This document shows positions 22,128-32,835 of a stretch of 64,000 nt of DNA, piece after piece; positions within the stretch are counted from its first letter, which is position 1, and each line of letters begins with the position of its first letter. The notes below the pieces were generated by a model, which saw nothing but the letters and a program-made list of their open reading frames with translations, was not told where the DNA came from and ran no database searches. Position numbers and translations under genes: made by a program. The DNA is from Macrostomum hystrix. Its lineage: Eukaryota > Platyhelminthes > Macrostomidae. The stretch is taken from the NCBI GenBank assembly GCA_950097015.1, contig CATNEN010000032.1:2022501-2086500 (forward strand). The letters run 5' to 3'.

Positions 22128-22580
22128 AGTCAAGATTTTCGTGAAAGTCCACCATATGGATGAAAATTTTCCGCCCTTTACGATGAACTAACTTTCAAAG
22201 CCGTCCGAGTCAGCATCGACGAGATATTCATCGATTCTTGTCGGAGACCCTGGTGACAAGAGCAACGAACAAGTAATATAGATCGATATAAATCTTAATG
22301 GCGAATCCATATTATAAAAAAATTTCAATTTTATCGATCTACAATATTCAAAAATGGTAGCCGATATGGTTACATAATGAAATTTTGTGAGCAGAAAAAT
22401 TATGCCGATATTGGTGATTTTTGCCACCAGTCGCCCCGACTAGAATAGTTGAATATCTCGAAGATGTTTTGTGTTTCTGGAGGTTTTTTCATCGGGTAGA
22501 GCGGTTGAATATTTTGGGAGATACAGAAAAAGAAAAATAAGGATATGGTTTCTTTTATCCCACAAAATAAAATGTATGTC
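22128..22580 (+). mobile_element. Foldback/MITE-like element, copy 2
   Basis: Shares with the 36.2-kb copy a left arm (gtgaaagtccaccatatgga, attttccgccctttacgatg, gacgagatattcatcgattc) and a right arm (gttgaatatctcgaagatgt, tttttcatcgggtagagcgg, aatattttgggagat). The right arm read in reverse complement resembles the left arm, so the whole could fold back on itself. The terminal tttcaaatacccac is not clearly preserved here. It lies 3' of lectin gene 1. Confidence 0.6.
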
Positions 22581-22799
22581 AATAACCTTCTGGAACCTGA
22601 CTTTATTGTGGTTTAATTGATTTTTTCATCACGAAAAATGGGGACTTTAAATACGCTCGTAAAAACATTTTTTCTCGAAAAATGTTGCTTTAAACAGAAT
22701 AAATGGAGAACTGCTGGAACTAGCTGGAACTAGCTCGCGGTGCCTGTTATCTGGTGTGAAGTGCCGTTCTGTCAAACACAAATCAGTTTTTAGTGCGTC

Positions 22800-24334
22800 C
22801 TAGAGCTGAATCATCATCCGAATCTCTCGCAGAGTCCTGTAAGGTTCCTCTGGCGATACAAACGCGCAGGACATGTACTCTGGCGAGTGCCGTTCAATTT
22901 TGGAGTACAGCCCGTTCGGTGAAAACGTAGTGCAGTCGCTGAACCAAAACCCCGCATGGCCATACTCACTCGAGCAGGACTTACCGTAGCGATCATTATC
23001 TCTGTCGTAGGTTGAGAATGGCATGCCACGGAATGCTGACAATGCGTCTCCGCTGATATTTGATTTGTCAGTTAAGTAGTCCAGGTAGCTCATGGCATAG
23101 TTCGCAGATGATACGTCCACTCTGAAGCCGGACCATTCGGCTGTGAAACTTTCACCATCAAGGGCGACCAATTCAATGCGCAGAGCAGAACCTCCATCTC
23201 GTACTGATGTCAGAATGTTCAGTGCTCGAAGACCTGAAAATATATTTAAGTAATTTTTCATCTTTAAGGAAAATACTGCTTTTATTCCTTTTGGCAAAAA
23301 GGCTTCCACACAAAATACACGATTGTGCATGAATTCACTCAAAAGAATCGATTGGATAAGAAGAATCCTACGAAGGACCCCTCGTAGAGGTACTAGGAGT
23401 ACAAGTCTACAAGTGGTCCTTGAATATCAGACACTAATACGCTCGTACTATTCATATTCAGTTTAGACGAATCAGAACGAATTACTCGTAGAAATTAAAA
23501 GTTAACTTTAACAGCTTGCGAGGCTTTCGACAGATGTTTCTACTGTTAAAAGAGATTCGTCAAACCATGTTCTGGTCTATTTTCAAATATTAGTGCTAGC
23601 TGAAGCTTTCCAGAAATCAACTGAGTGTCAGAACATACGCTGCTCACTTCCCAAAGCAACTCACCACTCCAGAATTCGGTATCATCCCCGAAGCCAGCTT
23701 CGTACTCCGTCCAGGACCTGCTGAAGTTGACCCTGCCTGCCGTTCGCTGTTGGAACACCCAGAAGCGCCGGTCGCCCATAGCACGCTCGTAGCCGAGAGG
23801 CGGCAGCGGAATGTTTCCTAGTGATTGTACGGACATAATACTAAACAGTGGAATCTATGAGTTAAAAGCTGCTAGTCAAACGGATGACTACTGTCTGTAT
23901 TTACCATTCTTGCTGATCGTGTCAAGCCGAATGAAAACTTGCCGGTCGTAACATAGCGAATCCTGCAGAAGTCTACATTCGCCGCTTGAAGCGAAGAAGC
24001 TGAAAGCCACCCAGCTGGAGCCTGCCTCGACGGAGGCGCTCAGCAGGGCGCACTCAAGTTGGCTGCGAGCTGCGGTGCTCACAACAACAGCTTTGGATGC
24101 ATTGCAGGCGGCACTGATCAGAGCAGCTTGCTTCTCTGCGAAGAATAACTCTGCGGCAGACAAGTTGAAGGCTAATTGCTAGTTAAAACTGACTGGAACC
24201 TACCGAGCAACAGGTGTCACAGAATGCTTACCTTTTACTACCGCAGCGGAACAGACGCTTTTGAATGTAACAATTAGCAGCATAGGGCTGGTGAGAATAT
24301 ATAAATACAAGCAATGGGCAACGCGGGATTTCAT
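22800..24334 (-). CDS. Secreted PAN-like + fibrinogen-domain protein 1
   Basis: Four minus-strand exons, 24334-24232, 24150-23905, 23817-23665 and 23233-22800, total 936 nt, 311 aa. All three introns are phase 1, with GTAAGC, GTAAAT and GTGAGT donors. Exon 1 encodes a signal peptide (YLYILTSPMLLIVTF). Exon 2 is a PAN/apple-like module (SQLECALLSASVEAG, then ECRLLQDSLCYDRQVFIRLD). Exons 3-4 are a fibrinogen C-terminal domain: FWVFQQRTAGRVNFSRSW, EYEAGFGD, FWSG, GLRALN, FSTYDRDNDRYGKSC and GFWFSDC. The DRDND stretch is the usual calcium-binding loop. The domain is about 195 aa, near the normal size. It resembles fibrinogen-related lectins of invertebrates, but with a PAN-like rather than an immunoglobulin N-terminal module. 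Function as a recognition lectin is inferred. Confidence 0.87.
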
Positions 24335-25135
24335 GTTGCAAAATAAATCAAGCTTACAATCAGCCCACTGAACTGTTTAGCTTGCTTCACTTAAATCAAA
24401 TCGCCTTCCAGTCAGTCGTTTATATTGAAAGTTTCGTCTGCTTGCAAAGTTGGGAACACCAAGATTACATTAATCATCTTTGGAAGAACTGCGTGCTAAG
24501 ATGAGAGCCTCAAAATCTGCATTCCACAAGAAACCTGCTCAAAAATGCAGCATGGACGGACCCAGGGAATGCTATGTCAAACCGGCGATTATTTCGGATT
24601 GCAGATGAAAATTGTCGATTAAAAAGTATGACAAATAGAGATGCCGCATGGGACTAATTTTTTAAGTCTCCTACCCCCTAAGCATATTAAGCTTCCCAAA
24701 TAGCTGAGAATCAGTTTTCTTTTAAAGATTTGGTAAATATGCAATCAACTCGCTTTTGCTGCAACATGCTTTCAAGAACGACCGCACAATATACACAGAA
24801 AAATACCTTATTTTGCTGGATTGGACATTGGGGAGTCTTGACTTTGGCGAGATCAAACGATTCTATAATTGCTTGATTGAACACATGAAACCTTTTAGGT
24901 TTGCAAACAGATGAAACTTTTACACAGCTTGCACAGCTTGTCCGCACCGACATTTTGAGTCCAAAGTAAGAAAAAATCCAAAGATAAGCTCACCAATCTT
25001 GGATAAAAGCGCTCAAAGACTTCCAAACTGAGGGACTTAAGTTACTTAAGTTGTTGTTTCTCAAATAGACGCATGGGCAGTTTCGAACTACGAATCTTGG
25101 GTGATAATTTTACTTGTAAAATCCAACACGCAGTA
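24335..25135. other. Intergenic, divergent promoters
   Basis: 5' flanks of the minus-strand fibrinogen-domain gene and the plus-strand PAN-like gene. AT-rich; no clear TATA box for either and no repeat. Confidence 0.5.
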
Positions 25136-25907
25136 ATGTTGCTTATCGTTGTTGTTTTGACAATGTGCTCAGGAGCATTGGGAATCAGCGACCATCAAGG
25201 TAAATTTGACCACAGTGGCTTGGATGATTCTGCGCATCACTGACTCCTAAGTCCCATTAAGTGCCAGAACCATTATTAAGAAAACAAGAAAAACACAAGA
25301 AACGCTACAGTCTTAGAAAACTAAAGCAGATTCAAATTTTTCGTTAGAACTCCTCGCATTTCCACTAAAAAAACACAGTAATATACTCGAGCTTTTCAAC
25401 CGTCACCGGAAGCGAATGCTGCAACGAACTGAAGGACACAACAGCAGCTGACAGCCGGTCTGAATGCGCATTGATCTGCACGCTCAGACAGGGTGTCTGC
25501 CGAGCCTTCGGATTCGATGAAAGCAATCGCTGTCGGCTGTTCGCGAGTATCAACAACTGTCTGAAGGCTTCGAACGTCGGGTTGACGACGTTTTTTCGGT
25601 GGCTCTCGGCTGGTGAGTGTTGTCAGAAATTTTGTAGAGCAAGTATCTTAGGTAGCTCGTAGTGCACGTAGTTCTAGACTCAATGAATAAATAAAGAAAA
25701 ATAAAGAAAAAATAAAAAAATTAATTTAGAAATTAAAATATTGTCACTCTGATTACAGTCGAGTTTGGACTGCTGAGAGTATCACGGCTTAATTTCACCA
25801 CGGCAGCTGCTGTAGATCGGATTGCGCCAAGTTACGATACATCCAGCGGGTGCGGCGGCGACAAGGCCTGTCAGGATGCCATTTTGGTAGCGAATTCGCT
25901 TTCATGA
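25136..25907 (+). CDS. Small secreted PAN-like protein without fibrinogen domain
   Basis: Three plus-strand exons, 25136-25199, 25379-25612 and 25759-25907, total 447 nt, 148 aa. Both introns are phase 1 (donors GTAAAT, GTGAGT; acceptors ACACAG, TTACAG). Exon 1 is a signal peptide (MLLIVVVLTMCSGALG). Exon 2 is a cysteine-rich PAN-like module (ECCNELKDT, ECALICTLRQGVCRAFGF, CRLFASINNCLKAS). Exon 3 is short and ends GCGGDKACQDAILVANSLS. The signal/PAN exon layout equals that of the two fibrinogen-domain genes on either side, but no fibrinogen exon follows. It could be a FREP-like gene that lost its head domain, or an independent small protein. It is too short and spliced to be seen as one open frame. 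Confidence 0.65.
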
Positions 25908-26409
25908 AATTATTTTGCATGCTTTTTTAGATAAAATTATGTAAGACTCACTTTTTATGTACTAAATGTATGCATGCAATAAATACTATTACTATGTACT
26001 AATGCATATTATTACATATACCATTTCTGATCAGTGTATTGTACTTATTGCATCACTGATTCTGTCATTTTCTTCGGACAATTCTCAGCTACAAATCTTA
26101 TTCTACAAGTTAAGGCTGATGAAAATGGAAGAATAAACAAATTGCGAGCAAAGAATCATTTCAGTTTTCAACACGCAGCAGCTGCGTTGAACAAACTTAC
26201 TGATTCCCAGTCGTAATGCATTCAGTTTCTGTAGGTATTTTAGAGCCATTTTTCATACTGAATTCACAACTTGCTAACACTGAAAAAGTATGACTGCCTC
26301 AAGCTGAAACTAGAGTTGTACATCTTTCGTAAACAAAATCATCAGGTGAACGGATTAAAAATTGGTGTCTAGAGAAACGAATAGTTTAGTGGACTTTTAG
26401 CTGGACTTT
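25908..26409. other. Convergent 3' flanks
   Basis: Between the stop codons of the PAN-like gene (+) and lectin gene 2 (-). Contains aataaa at 25978-25983, a likely poly(A) signal for the PAN-like gene 71 bp after its stop. A 60-codon frame at 26034 is unsupported. Confidence 0.5.
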
Positions 26410-27174
26410 TTAAAACACAGAAAGGCACTCGCAGATGTAGGCCTGATTGTATTCGCACGGATAATCGTCGATACCACCGTCAGGAAAGTTATAGTACAGA
26501 CTTGTGCAGTCACCGCCATTCGGTTCACCGGAGTGCCAGACGCTAAAGTCAATCGCCGAGTTGCAGGCAGTCCAGAACCAGTTTTCCTTTGATGCTGCAG
26601 GCAGACCACTATTACGACGCCCGCCGACAAAAATGCTTGCGTGCGAGGCGAGTTGCTGCTTGAGGGATCTCAGATAGGAAGCCTCATCCGCGTCGACGGC
26701 ATCTGCGAACTTCGACAGTCCAGGATCCGCACTGCATCTGCGGTTCGCCTCAGTCCATTTCAGGTCCATGGTCGTGACCACCTTGTATGAGGTGCCGTAT
26801 CTGGTGTGCTGGTATCCAGGTGGACACAGGCGACCGGGAGGCACTCCAGGCAGGGACCTCACGTACACAGTGACCTGATTCGTGCAGTTCGGCACAGACT
26901 GCACTCGGTGACTGCACGCATCGAACAGGTACAGCTTGCACTCGCAGGTCCCAGCTGTTAACAAAGTAAAGGCTTGGCATGTCGGAAAGCGCAAACAAAA
27001 CAGACTGCAGTCGAGTAGGCTGCATAGGCCCAATGCAACGTGTGTAAAATCAGTACCGATGCAATCCATCCCTCTGACTTGACGGAACGCCGTCTTTTGT
27101 GGGCTGCAAAACTCCTCCAGCGTTCCAGAAATGCAGAGAAACCTGAAAACTAAAAGCAGCAGTGGCCGACGCAT
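26410..27174 (-). CDS. Secreted PAN-like / C-type lectin protein, paralog 2
   Basis: Single minus-strand exon, 254 aa, with hydrophobic signal LLLLVFRFLCISG, a PAN-like half and a lectin half ending CECLSVF. EPN is retained in WHSGEPNGGDC and the WND position reads IDD (GGIDDYPC). The core reads IFVGGRRNSG. It differs from paralog 1 most in the N-terminal 75 residues and in the lectin face. The middle block (LFDACSHRVQS to RLCPPGYQ) is nearly identical even at DNA level, as is the stretch up to YGTSYKVV in paralog 3. An RGMDC cysteine pair replaces GVDC. Confidence 0.87.
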   Translation of the reverse strand: MRRPLLLLVFRFLCISGTLEEFCSPQKTAFRQVRGMDCIGTDFTHVALGLCSLLDCSLFCLRFPTCQAFTLLTAGTCECKLYLFDACSHRVQSVPNCTNQVTVYVRSLPGVPPGRLCPPGYQHTRYGTSYKVVTTMDLKWTEANRRCSADPGLSKFADAVDADEASYLRSLKQQLASHASIFVGGRRNSGLPAASKENWFWTACNSAIDFSVWHSGEPNGGDCTSLYYNFPDGGIDDYPCEYNQAYICECLSVF

Positions 27175-27694
27175 TTTTTTCTGGTTGGAATTTTTTAAGA
27201 AGCCTGACTCGTCTGACTTGATTCTGGAGTAGACATGGGGATTTTATTTCTTAGGCGCATGACTGACAAGGCACTCAACTAGACAATTTGACTCTGCTTA
27301 GAAAACAGGGCCTAGTCTGAATGTTTTGGAGTTCTCATTAATTTTAACTGAAAGCGAATATAATTGCCATTCGTGTTGGCTCTTATACTCTTCTGGGATA
27401 AGAGGTTTATAAAGACGTCTTAAACATTGTAATTCTCGTTATTGTGAAGTGGTATATCAGCATCTGCCCTGTCAGTTTCATGCACAATGCTACAGGAATG
27501 CAGATTGGCATCCATTTTTTCCATTTTTTGCTTTTTTAAAAGCTTCCTATCCTCTTGTTTAGATTTTTTCGATTCCAAGCTAATCTCTCACATTTTCTTA
27601 CCTCGTCACCTCTAGGGTAGACGCTGCTTAGGACAAAAGCTGTCTAGATCTTTATCGCATGAAGTAAATTCTTTATAATGAGCTAAGTGTTGCA
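27175..27694. other. Intergenic, 5' flank of lectin gene 2
   Basis: AT-rich; no gene or array recognised. Confidence 0.55.
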
Positions 27695-27895
27695 GCAGCC
27701 CGACTGAGCATTAAGGTTCGAAGGAGATCGAATCCCCGACGAGACGGCATTCATTTGAGGCGCAGATGCGGAAAGACGGCGTTGAGACAGGTGCAATTTA
27801 CGCCTTTGAAGACTAACTCCAAATACACAGTGGCAGGGTACACCGCCTGACATCAAGAAGTTTGCAAGGTACTCGTACATGCCCACACCTTTTCA
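27695..27895 (+). mobile_element. SINE family 1, copy E (divergent, truncated)
   Basis: Plus-strand copy with a good B box (agatcgaatccc, near 27725), then cggcattcatttgaggcgca, agacggcgttgagacaggtg, ccaaatacacagtggcaggg and accgcctgac, matching copy A word by word. The 3' third is missing. Divergence is higher than in the other copies. Confidence 0.65.
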
Positions 27896-28459
27896 GCCGA
27901 GCTGGAGCATCAGTCAGAAGGGCTCTCAGCTTATTGATGCGCGCCTCTGAGTCCGAGCGCTCCTGTGTTTAATGTCTCGTTTCGTTGCAGAATTCTGAGA
28001 TTTCACGGGTTGTCTATTGTTGCTAGGAGAGTCTTGGACCTGTCCATTAAAGCTCCAAGCTACAGCATCCACTCACGTGCTACGTAAGTAGTATTTGGAT
28101 TAGACTTAACTAGTCACTACATTTGCAGACTTGATCGTGTGAAAAAAGTAAGAAAAAACACATGAAACTAGCTTTGCAGTAGAATTTAGCTAGAAATTAA
28201 ACTTTTTGAATTCGCATTTGTGTACAAAGATACGATGTATCTCTAAAAAGCAGGACAAATACTCTTGTACATAACATTGGCATACAAAGTAGAAAGATAA
28301 GTTTTAGAAAGAAAAAATAATAAAGATAATATATTGTACCGAACTAAAACTAACAGAATTGGTGCCTGAAACCGAATCAGGTCCTTTACAATGTTTTAAA
28401 ACAACTTAAAGAATAAACAGAAATTTATGTAGAGTTACATTCGTAGTATTTTTAAAAGC
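27896..28459. other. Intergenic
   Basis: AT-rich sequence without recognisable features, 3' of lectin gene 3. Confidence 0.55.
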
Positions 28460-28465
28460 TTTATT
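28460..28465 (-). promoter_or_regulatory. Poly(A) signal of lectin gene 3
   Basis: Minus-strand aataaa (plus-strand tttatt) about 105 bp after the stop codon at 28570. Confidence 0.5.
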
Positions 28466-28569
28466 TTTTAAATATACTGCCGAATCAAACGTAGGGATTC
28501 TCTAGTCCCGAGTTCTGTGAGACCAGTGTGAGAGCAGCACGTATACGAGTATTTGCATTCTGAATAGAT

Positions 28570-29337
28570 TCAAAACACTGACTGACACTCGCAAATGTAC
28601 CGCTCACTGCTGCTGCAACCGTAGTCATCGATGCCGCCATCGTGAAAGTTCCAATACAAGTTGGTGCAACCGGTTGCAGTGCCGCCGTTCGGCTCGTTTG
28701 AGTGCCAGGCATCGACGGCGATGGGCAAGTTGCAAGCCGCCCAGAACCAATTGGCTTTCACAGTGGCGGTACTAGGATCAGTCTTAAGATAGCCACCAAC
28801 ATAAAAGTCGCTATTTCTGGCTACCAGTTCCTTCAGCGACCTCAGGTACACAGCTTCATCAGCATCGATGGCGTCCGCGAACTTAGACAGTCCGGAATCC
28901 GAATTGCATGTTTGATTGGCAGTATCCCAGGTGGCTAGCGGGCTCGTGACCACCTTGTATGAGGTGCCGTACCTGGTGTGCTGGTATCCAGGTGGACACA
29001 GACTACCCGGAGGCACTCCAGGCAGAGACCTCACGTACACAGTGACCTGATTGGTGCAGCTCGGCTCAGACTGCACTCGGTGACTGCACGCATCGAACAG
29101 GAACAGCTTGCACTGGCAGGTACCGTTCGTAAGCAGTCGGAACGCGAGGCACTTTTCTTTTTTGGAACATTTTAAGCTGCATTCGAGCCCTGAGCACAGA
29201 CCTTCCACAATGTGGAAGAATTTTGAGCTCACGCAGTCCACTCCTGAAGTTTGGTGAAAGTTCAGCTTGCCGGTTGTGCAGGAGTCAGCGAGAACTGCCG
29301 GCACCCAGAGCAGTTGCATCAGAATATTCAGCTGCAT
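28570..29337 (-). CDS. Secreted PAN-like / C-type lectin protein, paralog 3
   Basis: Single minus-strand exon, 255 aa; signal MQLNILMQLLWVPAVLADS, PAN-like half with nine cysteines in the same spacing as paralog 1, and a lectin half ending CECQSVF. EPN lies in WHSNEPNGGTATGC and IDD in GGIDDYGC; the core is FYVGGYLKTD. In the lectin half it is closer to paralog 1 (ACNLPIA, TGCTNL). In the linker it is closer to paralog 2 (GYQHTRYGTSYKVV). This mosaic points to exchange between copies. It lies tandem with paralog 2, same strand, 1.4 kb apart. Confidence 0.88.
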   Translation of the reverse strand: MQLNILMQLLWVPAVLADSCTTGKLNFHQTSGVDCVSSKFFHIVEGLCSGLECSLKCSKKEKCLAFRLLTNGTCQCKLFLFDACSHRVQSEPSCTNQVTVYVRSLPGVPPGSLCPPGYQHTRYGTSYKVVTSPLATWDTANQTCNSDSGLSKFADAIDADEAVYLRSLKELVARNSDFYVGGYLKTDPSTATVKANWFWAACNLPIAVDAWHSNEPNGGTATGCTNLYWNFHDGGIDDYGCSSSERYICECQSVF

Positions 29338-31241
29338 ATGAAAGGCCGGTTGAAATTCAGGTGCATCAATCAGTCTAATCGAAAAATTAATATCTTCTGA
29401 ATCGTTGAGAGCTTTTTCTAGTACTTCAGCAAGACAATAGCTTTGTGATTGCAGGCTTTCAGCGTTTCGAAACGATTGGTGCGGAAAGCGCTTTTGAATT
29501 CCAGCTTAGTTTGAGGAATTGCTCAGATCTGAAACGCGACACATTATAATGCTGTTTTGTGCTTGACAAGCCTGTTGAGAGAATTTTCTGCAAGCGGCAA
29601 TAAAGCTTATTCACTCGTGCTCTTTGGCTTAGCCGTTTTGAGCGACGCAAGGAAACAGTTCCTTTTCCGCTAGTCTATTTCACTAGAGCTTTCTGGTCTA
29701 GATTTCTATTTAGCGCGATGCGCACTAGCTCAGAGCAAGAAGGAGCAGCTGTACATCTATCGCACAAGCCTGAATGTGCATTACGGAATTCAAGATCCTG
29801 CTATTTAACATTAAATGGACTTTAAAGCAAGCTAGACGAGCTCCTCAGCTTCATGTATAGGCACGAAATCAACGTCTATATAGGAGCTTGTGGTTCTGCT
29901 CAGTACGTACGCGACCTCGACCCCTAGGATCACGCTGTTTAGCAAAGGAGATGTGTCCGGTAGGATGCGATCATGGGCCTTCGCTGGAATAGCAGACCAC
30001 AAGTGCTCTCTGTTGCAGAGTATGTGGGCATTTGGGCCAGTAAATGAAATTTGTACTCGTCTTATCCGATCAGCTCACTATCTTCTGTATCACGATTATC
30101 CGATATCACGTTTTTTTTTAGTTTTAATTTAGTTTTAGCTAAGTCTATAATTATTGCTCCGATTTATTCTTCCAGCTGGGCACTGGGAAATCAATGACTA
30201 TTCACCTAGGGAGATGAATGAAAACATGTTTTACACAGACTCTCGCGCCTGGCAAAATGGGGATTAATATAATCCAGGCCTACACTTAATCAATCAGTCC
30301 AGCAACTATTCGATTGATTACTCGTATGTAGTCCTTGGTTGTATGCGTTGTAATTTGAGTAAGTCCCATTGACAAAAGAAACGAAAAAGAAAGCCCGCAA
30401 CTTGGCTAAATGCTTGCAACTGCAGGCGCTATGAAGGTTAATTTCTCGATTGGAAAAATCGGCCCAACTTACGTTGAAGAGAAAAAAGAAAGAAATAAAA
30501 AAGCTCTGCTGTCGGTTGGCTTTAGAACTTTGTTCTAGCTGTCAGATTCCTGCCGTCTGTCACACGTAGATTACACATTTTGGTTTCCAGCCAGACTTTA
30601 CTCCCAATGTGGAGACAAGCTTGGACGGTCTATAACCTTTAGATCAGTGACGCTCTAACACGTATTTATCGATCGCTTCCATCAAAATGACTGACATCCA
30701 GACCATAAACTCTCGAACATAATGCAGAGCAAAGGGCCAACAATGTCTTCTCTTCTTGGGTGAGGATTCTGTACTTTGCATCAGTAGGCAAGAAGCGGGT
30801 GATAATTTATTAATTTAAATTTATAGCATATTTTAGTATTTTAGCTTCACTCGAACTGGCAGCTAGTTCTACAAATGTACAAATTTACATAAGTCTCAAG
30901 CGCATGCATCAAGCATGCATTAATATGCACAGCTTCTAGTTCACATTACCATCCGAACAATCGCATCTCTGTGAGCCACTGTCCGAGTTTGAAAACGAAC
31001 ATCGTTTGACATCCCGGATACTGGAGTCGTGTCGCCATTCGTCAAAACATTTTTGAAGCAGAAGCGAATTTATGCGCATCTGTACATGTGTGAACGAAAA
31101 GAGACACGGGATAGCGGCCGTGGTGGAGATAATTGCTTCCGCAGCTGTTCCGCACAGTTGGCGAATATACGAGAGCTAATATTCTTCTACTCGCAATAGA
31201 GGGACATAGAGGCGAGCAGCTAGTTTTAGCAAACAGAAAGC
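29338..31241. other. Intergenic region
   Basis: 1.9 kb of AT-rich sequence between the divergent lectin gene 3 and the ZIP gene. Short frames at 29459 (-) and 29890 (+) lack motifs. No minisatellite or element of the families defined here was found. Confidence 0.55.
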
Positions 31242-32135
31242 ATGGCTGGCAGCCTACTAAAAGTTGGACTCGCTTGCTTGCTCTTCGTGTTGGTGCTGTT
31301 CACCGTTCTCCTACCTGTCTGCTTCTTTCGCCGGCGCAGACGTTCTGCTGCTGATCCGTCGCAGCAGTCGCAGCCCTCAGCTGACGGTCTGCAGCGCTCG
31401 GCCTGGGCAGGCCGCATATCGGTTCTAGCTGCTGGAGCACTGCTGACTGTCGGGCTGCTGGACATGTTCCCTGATGCGGCACAGCAGCTGGCGCCAATTG
31501 GCCTCGCCAGTCGACGTCTGGCGCACAGTCTGGCTCTGGCCGGACTGGCTGCGGTACTGGTCATTGATCGAATTGCTTCAGCGCGGTGCAGTCGAGCCGC
31601 TCTGTTAGCGACAGCCCTGTCGGTTCACTCCTTATTCGAGGGCTTGGCTCTCGGTGTTGCACCGCAGCCAGCAAAATTGGCCGCCTACTTCACAGCGATT
31701 GTGCTGCACAAACTTGTAGTTGCAGCTAGCCTGGGCATAGAACTGGCCGTTTCAAGTGCTTCAATACGCAGCATTTTAACATGCGCAGCCGGCTTTGCTT
31801 TGGCTAGTCCAGCTGGATTGACACTCCGACTGCTTCTGACAACGAACCTCGACGCTCAACCAGCCAGGCTGACCGGTGGGGTCCTCCAATCCTTCGCTAG
31901 CGGCACCTTTCTATATGTAGCTCTCTTCGAGATTTTGCCTCGCGAATTCGGTTATGACACCGCTGATACCGATGATGTCAGAGACGTCAGTGTCAACCAA
32001 AATGCTCAGACAGAAGCACCAAGTCGCCGCACTGATAAGCTAATCTTCATGGTGCTAGGATTTACGGCTGTCTCCGCATACGAGATACTCGAACGCATGC
32101 TACTTACAAAGTCGGAGGATGGAGGAGGGAGATAG
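31242..32135 (+). CDS. ZIP-family (SLC39A1-3-like) metal transporter
   Basis: Single exon, 297 aa, starting at the first ATG. Several hydrophobic segments are visible (about 7-29, 58-78, 95-112, 122-142, 147-170, 175-198, 213-232, 268-288). Segment 4 has the ZIP-I signature HSLFEGLALG (His129, Glu133) and segment 5 has His156-Lys157, the residues expected to line the metal path. The cytosolic loop before segment 4, usually His-rich, is very short and has no His cluster. Uptake of zinc or a related divalent metal into the cytosol is the family role. No AATAAA is near; attaaa at about 32164 may serve. It interrupts a cluster of secreted recognition genes without an obvious link to them. Confidence 0.85.
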   Translation: MAGSLLKVGLACLLFVLVLFTVLLPVCFFRRRRRSAADPSQQSQPSADGLQRSAWAGRISVLAAGALLTVGLLDMFPDAAQQLAPIGLASRRLAHSLALAGLAAVLVIDRIASARCSRAALLATALSVHSLFEGLALGVAPQPAKLAAYFTAIVLHKLVVAASLGIELAVSSASIRSILTCAAGFALASPAGLTLRLLLTTNLDAQPARLTGGVLQSFASGTFLYVALFEILPREFGYDTADTDDVRDVSVNQNAQTEAPSRRTDKLIFMVLGFTAVSAYEILERMLLTKSEDGGGR

Positions 32136-32261
32136 CCGTTGTCTCCCCGGGCAAACATTTATATATTAAAAAACTGTTCTTCTCTAAAATCCGAAATACA
32201 GTGCAGTCGTCAAGTCTTTTATTGCGTTTTGCAATTAGTTGCGAAGAAAACTACCATGTAC
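32136..32261. other. 3' flank of ZIP gene
   Basis: Short AT-rich stretch up to the foldback remnant. Confidence 0.5.
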
Positions 32262-32506
32262 CAAAGTGACTTTAACAACATAATTAATTATTGCAAAAAA
32301 TCAACAAAGATAGCCGACATGGCAACATGATGAAATTTAGTGAGCAGACGTGAATCATTGAATATCTTGACGATGTTTTGTGATTCTGGAAGTTGTTTCA
32401 TCGGATGGAGCGGTACATTTTAGCCCGTGTTCTGTATTTTCAGGATGATTGATGAAATATTTTGGGACATCAAGAAAAAAAAGAAAAATGTGGGTATTTG
32501 AAACAC
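32262..32506 (+). mobile_element. Foldback/MITE-like element, copy 3 (right half only)
   Basis: Carries only the right arm: atggcaacatgatgaaattt, tgaatatcttgacgatgttt, ctggaagttgtttcatcgga, gaaatattttgggacat and the terminal gtgggtatttgaaa ending near 32506. The left arm is absent, so this is a truncated copy. Confidence 0.6.
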
Positions 32507-32835
32507 TTTTAATTATTAGATCAACACGTATTACTATGAGTAGCTCAGAAGTTTTTATTTCAAGTACGAGCGCACAAGAGAACACATTTTCATTTTCCAA
32601 TATGTTTCATATACTATAGCTTAGAATCCATGCTACTAAAATATAAGTTTTTTAAGCCAAAAGAAAACAATGAATAGTCAGCTAGTTCTGAGAATTCAAG
32701 AAAAATTAAGACAAGAAGACACCAGTTGATAAAAAAGGTTCAGAAAAACATAAAAAATTGTGGAGCAAGTAATTACGTTTTTCTAATAGCAAAGTTTTAC
32801 GACATTGTTCTACAGAAAATCTCGAACCACGCATC
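32507..32835. other. Spacer
   Basis: AT-rich, 3' of the second fibrinogen-domain gene. No gene seen. Confidence 0.5.

Noticed and set aside
26034-26216. 60-codon frame between PAN-like gene and lectin gene 2
   Set aside because: It lies after the likely poly(A) signal of the PAN-like gene, with no motif.
29890-30132. 80-codon plus-strand frame in the lectin-ZIP interval
   Set aside because: No signal peptide, no motif and AT-rich codons; no splice-consistent partner exon.
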